Both the position numbers and the translations under genes were made by a program. DNA of 64,000 nt, taken from Perognathus longimembris pacificus. Taxonomy: Eukaryota; Chordata; Mammalia; Rodentia; Heteromyidae. Position 1 is the first letter of the stretch, and each line of letters begins with the position of its first letter. The stretch is from NCBI RefSeq assembly GCF_023159225.1, contig NC_063176.1:32591786-32655785 (forward strand). Direction: 5' to 3'. Below are positions 60,479-64,000 of this stretch, piece after piece. A model generated the notes under the pieces. The model did no database searches. It was not told the origin of the DNA and saw nothing but the letters and a program-made list of their open reading frames with translations.

Positions 60479-61837
60479 GATTTAAAAAAAAACCTTGTGA
60501 AGTTGAGATATTTAATAACATGGACACTGTTTTAGAAACAGTTAAATGCTGATTGGAATCCTGACATTTGTCCACAGAGAGTGGTAAGTCAACTACTCAG
60601 TATGACTAGTAATGAAAATAAAACATACGGAAGGTAGATTCTGACAGAGTAGTTGTGCACTTTCTTAGTTTATACACCTCTTCACAACTGTTTCTCTGAA
60701 TTATTAAATCATTGTTTTCACCAAACAGGTGAAAATATTCTGTGTGAACAAGTTGTAATTAAAAGGGATACAACTCACAGAAAATGGGTATCTGCAATTT
60801 ATTCATTCTAATATGAAAGGTCTTCCCAAAGTAATTTTCTTGAGGCATACTTAGAAAACAGAGGAGAAGCATTTAGTCATGGGGATTTTGATATTATTGT
60901 CAAGTTTTTGATCTGTGCCATATATAGGCTTTGATTTATCTTCCATAAATAGAAAACTAACAACAAAATCAAAGAAATAAAAGTGACAAGAAATCAAACT
61001 GGTCATCTATTTTGTAGGCCTTGAAGCAGTGACCAAGATTGACACAGAGCTTCAATTGCAGGAGTTTTCCTGAACTGTCTTGGTTCTGATGATCGTACAT
61101 GCATGCTATTCTGTGACATCCACCATAATTAAGGTCTTTAGAACAAAAGAAGCAAAATTAATTAGGAAGTCTACCACATTCCCCTCAATTTTAGTGTTCT
61201 CTGAATGCATATTGAGAATGTTTTCTCTCAGCCTCACTGACAGCAATTCCAGGTGGATTGCTGAACATTTTTCCGGGTGATTGAAGAAATATGTGATTGG
61301 GGATAACTCAGGAAAACCACTCTATGTCTCCTAAAAGAAGTTAATTATGCTCTTGGGAAGTGATAATTACCATCACAGCCTGACAATCTCTATAGTCTGA
61401 AGGGATTTTGAACATTAAGAAGGCCATATTCTTTCCTATGTGAGAATCTTTCAGATACTGGCAACTCAGTATTTCTCCAGAGAATGAATGCATCCTGAGA
61501 CCCTGTAAATGTAAGAATGTCCTTCCTTATTTTGTACTCATACTTATTTCAGCTTACTTGTTGGGCTTTAACCACCTGGAGTATAATATCTTATAACAAC
61601 ACTCATAAACGAACTCAGTAATTAACGTTTTATGGCAGCAACACTATTCTTAAATAAATTTCTTTGGAGAGCCTTAACTCACCTCTTAAAAAGTTGTCTA
61701 GCATTCCCTTTCTATAAAATTTAATGCAAATGACAACCTTTTTCTACTGTTAGTGGGAGGCAAATTCAGTAGATGACTGTTAACTTACAGGACTTGCCTT
61801 TTTAAATAAAAAGTTGACTACTGATAAACAACGTAAA
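60479..61837. other. Unassigned DNA
   Basis: No recognised gene or repeat. Confidence 0.5.
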
Positions 61838-62455
61838 AGAATTTTTTTTCTTTATTCTCAAAGTGAAGTTCAGAAGGGTTACAGTTTCATATGTAAAGCA
61901 AGCAAATTTCTTATCCATTTTGGTTTTCCCTTTCCTAGTTCCAATACACATATACACAGTATCCAAGGTACTAAGATCAGACATAGTGATAACAGGGGTA
62001 AAACCACTGGAAGGAAATATGAGGGGGAAAAAAGGGTACAGTTTCATATGGTGTGTTGAAAATCATTACAACAATGATATACCACTTGTTTCCATAACTT
62101 GGAGTTCATTTCTCTTAGGATTATCTTATGTTTTCATATGGGCATAACTATTGGGCTATTGTGATCTTCTGCTATGACTATCCTAGACGTGTACAAATTA
62201 TTTCCTATGGGGGAAACCATAGAGTCCATGTTTCTTTGGGTCTGGCTCACTTCACTTAGTATAATTTTTCCAAGTCCTTCCATTTGTTTATGAATGGAGC
62301 AGTGTCTTTCTGATAGTGGCATAGAACTCCATTGTGTATATGTACCACATTTCCCTGATTTACTGAGGGGCATCTGGGTTGGTTCCATATTTTAGCAATG
62401 ACAAATTGTGCTTCGATGAATATAGTTGTATTGGTGGCTTTAAGATCTGTTTTGG
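61838..62455 (-). mobile_element. L1 3' end, antisense, with internal deletion
   Basis: T-rich tail, CTCAAAGTGAAGTTCAGAAGGG, then the 3' UTR and ORF2 C-terminal codons up to GTTGTATTGGTGGCTTTAAG (62440). Between TTCTTATCC and ATTTTGGTTTTCCC (about 61919) roughly 180 bases present in other copies are missing. It abuts another antisense L1 tail on the right. Confidence 0.92.
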
Positions 62456-62459
62456 GTTT

Positions 62460-62589
62460 TTGTTTTCTTTTTTTAATTTTATTTTTATTTTTATTGCCCA
62501 AGTGATGTACAGAGGGGGTACAATTTCATATGTAAGGCAGTGGGTACATTTCTTATATAACTTGCTCCCTCCTCCCTCATTTCCTCCCC
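62460..62589 (-). mobile_element. L1 3' tail, antisense (split by an LTR), tail part
   Basis: T-rich tail then TTATTGCCCAAGTGATGTACAGAGGGGGTAC through CTCCCTCCTCCCTCATTTCCTCCCC. The same 3' UTR resumes after the solo LTR at 63096-63401, so this L1 is one element interrupted by the LTR. Confidence 0.92.
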
Positions 62590-63095
62590 TGTTGGGCTCG
62601 GGTACTCTTCTTTCTTTCCACACTCCCTTTCGCGCCCTCTCCCCTAGTCACCTGACCCGCAGATAAGCTAGGGTGAAGCGGGGCGGTGGGGGGGGGGGGG
62701 TCAGCACCAACCTGCCGTGCATGGGGCCTGGCCGAGAATGTGTGCCCGCCTCCTTACCAATAGACAAAGTCAAGCGTACACATGCCTCGGGGTTAGCTTC
62801 TTGGAGCGAACTAACTTTATTGAGACAAGGACGACGGGAGATGATTCCGAGGGAAGGGGGTTGGCCAGGATTCCAATAGGCTGAAAGGTATCACCTGACC
62901 CCCATGAGCTATGGTCACTAGAGAGAGCCGAGCCAGGGCGGAGCTGGTAGGTGCCGGGCTGGCTAGGATGGAAGACACCTGGGCTGGCTGGAGTTGGGGG
63001 CTGGGTGCAAGGGCGGACCCACAGAGGGCAGCTTGCTTCCGCATTCCCCCAGGGCTTGGGGGAGGGGCGGCAGGCCTAGGGGCCAGATCCCAACA
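62590..63095 (-). mobile_element. Solo LTR of an endogenous retrovirus (506 bp), class II type
   Basis: Perfect terminal inverted repeats TGTTGGG (62590-62596) and CCCAACA (63089-63095), and a 6-bp target duplication CTCCCC at 62584-62589 and 63096-63101. A 6-bp duplication and TGTTGGG ends fit class II (ERVK/IAP-like) elements. On the minus strand AATAAA lies at 62822-62817 with a CCAAT-type box (CCTATTGG) about 50 bases upstream, which sets the orientation. GC- and CpG-rich, with a G-run at 62687-62700. There is no internal retroviral sequence, so it is a recombined solo LTR. The 127- and 224-codon frames crossing it are incidental. Confidence 0.95.
62817..62822 (-). promoter_or_regulatory. 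LTR polyadenylation signal
   Basis: AATAAA on the minus strand within the solo LTR, marking the R region. Confidence 0.75.
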
Positions 63096-63401
63096 CTCCC
63101 CTCTCCCCTCCCCTTTTCCCGCTCTCCCCCATGAGTTGTTCAGTTGGTTTACTCCAAATGGTTTTGTAAGTATTGCTTTTGGGGTCATTTGTCTTCTTAT
63201 CCTTTGTCTCTCAATTTTGGTATTCCCTTTCCCTTCCCTAGTTCTAATACAAGTATATATACAGTATCCAGGGTACTCAGATGAGATATGGTGATAGCAT
63301 GGGCACAACCACAGGAAGGGGATACAAGAGGCACAAAAAAAAGGTATAGTTTCACATGGCATGATGAAAGTGATTACAACAATGATATAAGACTTGCTTC
63401 C
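63096..63401 (-). mobile_element. L1 3' UTR, antisense (split by an LTR), upstream part
   Basis: Continues the L1 of 62460-62589: CTCCCCCATGAGTTGTTCAG, GGTTTACTCCAAATGG, CTCAATTTTGGTATTCCC, GGTACTCAGATGAGATA and GACTTGCTTCCATAA. It stops at 63401 where a sense L1 tail begins. Confidence 0.93.
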
Positions 63402-63503
63402 ATAATGAGGGAGGAGGTAGCAAACAGTACAAGAAATGTATCCAATGCCTAACATATGAAACTGTAACCTCTCTGTACATAAGTTTGACAATAAAAGTTT
63501 TAA
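63402..63503 (+). mobile_element. L1 3' terminal piece, sense
   Basis: GAGGGAGGAGGTAGCAAACAGTACAAG through AAACTGTAACCTCTCTGTACATAAGTTTGACAATAAAAG and an A-rich tail: the last 100 bases of the same L1 3' UTR, facing the antisense copy on its left. Confidence 0.93.
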
Positions 63504-64000
63504 AAAAGAATATCCAAGATATTCAAAAAAATACTCTAATATCTCACATTAGTCTTCCAATATCTGTCCCCCAGAATGCTTCAATGTCTAATATCACCTA
63601 CAGACTGAGTTCTCTTCCCTAATGAATGCTCTCAACATGCATAAGTCTGTCATGTTCTACTAAATATACAACTATCTAATTCTTCTATGTAACATATGCC
63701 CCCAACCTATCTTATTACTGTGATCTCATTATTAAGTAGTTACACAAAAGTTTTTAATCAACATGTCAATTTATGAGTACAAAGTATCTTGATGAATATT
63801 ACCATTTACATCTATTTCTTCCATCTATCCCAACTCCACATAACCCCTCAAGTTACCTGGTTCCATTCTCACATATTTTGCTTTGTCCATCTCAAGGTTA
63901 CTAATTTCACTTTTGATCACATTTATTCTTCTGGAAGGAGACTCTATATGAGTGTATGATTATTCTGCACTCTGCACTCTGAGAAAGACTCTCTGAAATC
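63504..64000. other. Unassigned AT-rich DNA
   Basis: Pyrimidine-rich on the plus strand from 63780 to 63920, possibly a very old antisense L1 end, but not confirmable by eye. Confidence 0.4.

Noticed and set aside
62590..63095. CpG-rich block as a host CpG-island promoter
   Set aside because: Terminal inverted repeats, 6-bp target duplication and an AATAAA signal identify it as an LTR.
62817..63491. 224-codon minus-strand frame
   Set aside because: It crosses the solo LTR, the target duplication and L1 3' UTR, so it cannot be one gene; GC-rich LTR sequence keeps it open by chance.

Overview
The window reads as rodent nuclear DNA: AT-rich intergenic or intronic sequence packed with retrotransposon remains. 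No host protein-coding exon could be supported on either strand. Three kinds of evidence point to a rodent. There are many copies of a dimeric tRNA-derived SINE whose left arm resembles the ID/BC1 (tRNA-Ala) family. There is a second, composite SINE with a 7SL/B1-like left arm and a tRNA-like right arm. There is also a family of L1 elements sharing one distinctive 3' UTR. From memory this SINE pair fits the Castorimorpha (pocket mouse or kangaroo rat group), but that is an inference from family appearance, not a database match.

Layout. 1-4933 is a composite L1 locus: a short antisense ORF2 piece, an inverted ORF2 segment carrying endonuclease and reverse-transcriptase motifs, then antisense ORF1 and a GC-rich 5' UTR whose first bases hold a YY1-like site. 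A young SINE (3400-3625) sits inside it. 5274-5762 is a probable solo LTR. 5763-14000 is mostly unique AT-rich DNA with a GACA/GATA microsatellite, one old antisense L1 end and one sense L1 3' UTR. 14228-16032, 21605-23464 and 56772-57988 are three L1 copies with inverted 5' segments (the twin-priming pattern); the first holds a further nested L1 3' end. 26788-27019 is a chimera of an L1 3' tail and an oppositely oriented U1 snRNA copy, bounded by a 15-bp direct repeat. 27055-56535 is unique DNA with scattered SINEs, several with clear target-site duplications, a roughly 2.1-kb L1 end (51605-53745), a 340-bp purine microsatellite grown from a SINE tail, and a diverged 166-bp tandem duplication (49241-49571). 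61838-63503 is a nest of L1 3' ends holding a 506-bp solo LTR with 6-bp target duplication and perfect terminal inverted repeats.

How the parts relate. Nearly everything recognisable is explained by L1-encoded retrotransposition: L1 itself, SINEs moved in trans, poly(A)-tailed retrocopies, and one snRNA captured during an L1 insertion. The two LTRs are the exception. All L1 coding segments carry stops, frameshifts, truncations or inversions, so none is likely to be active. The most unusual object is the L1/U1 chimera.
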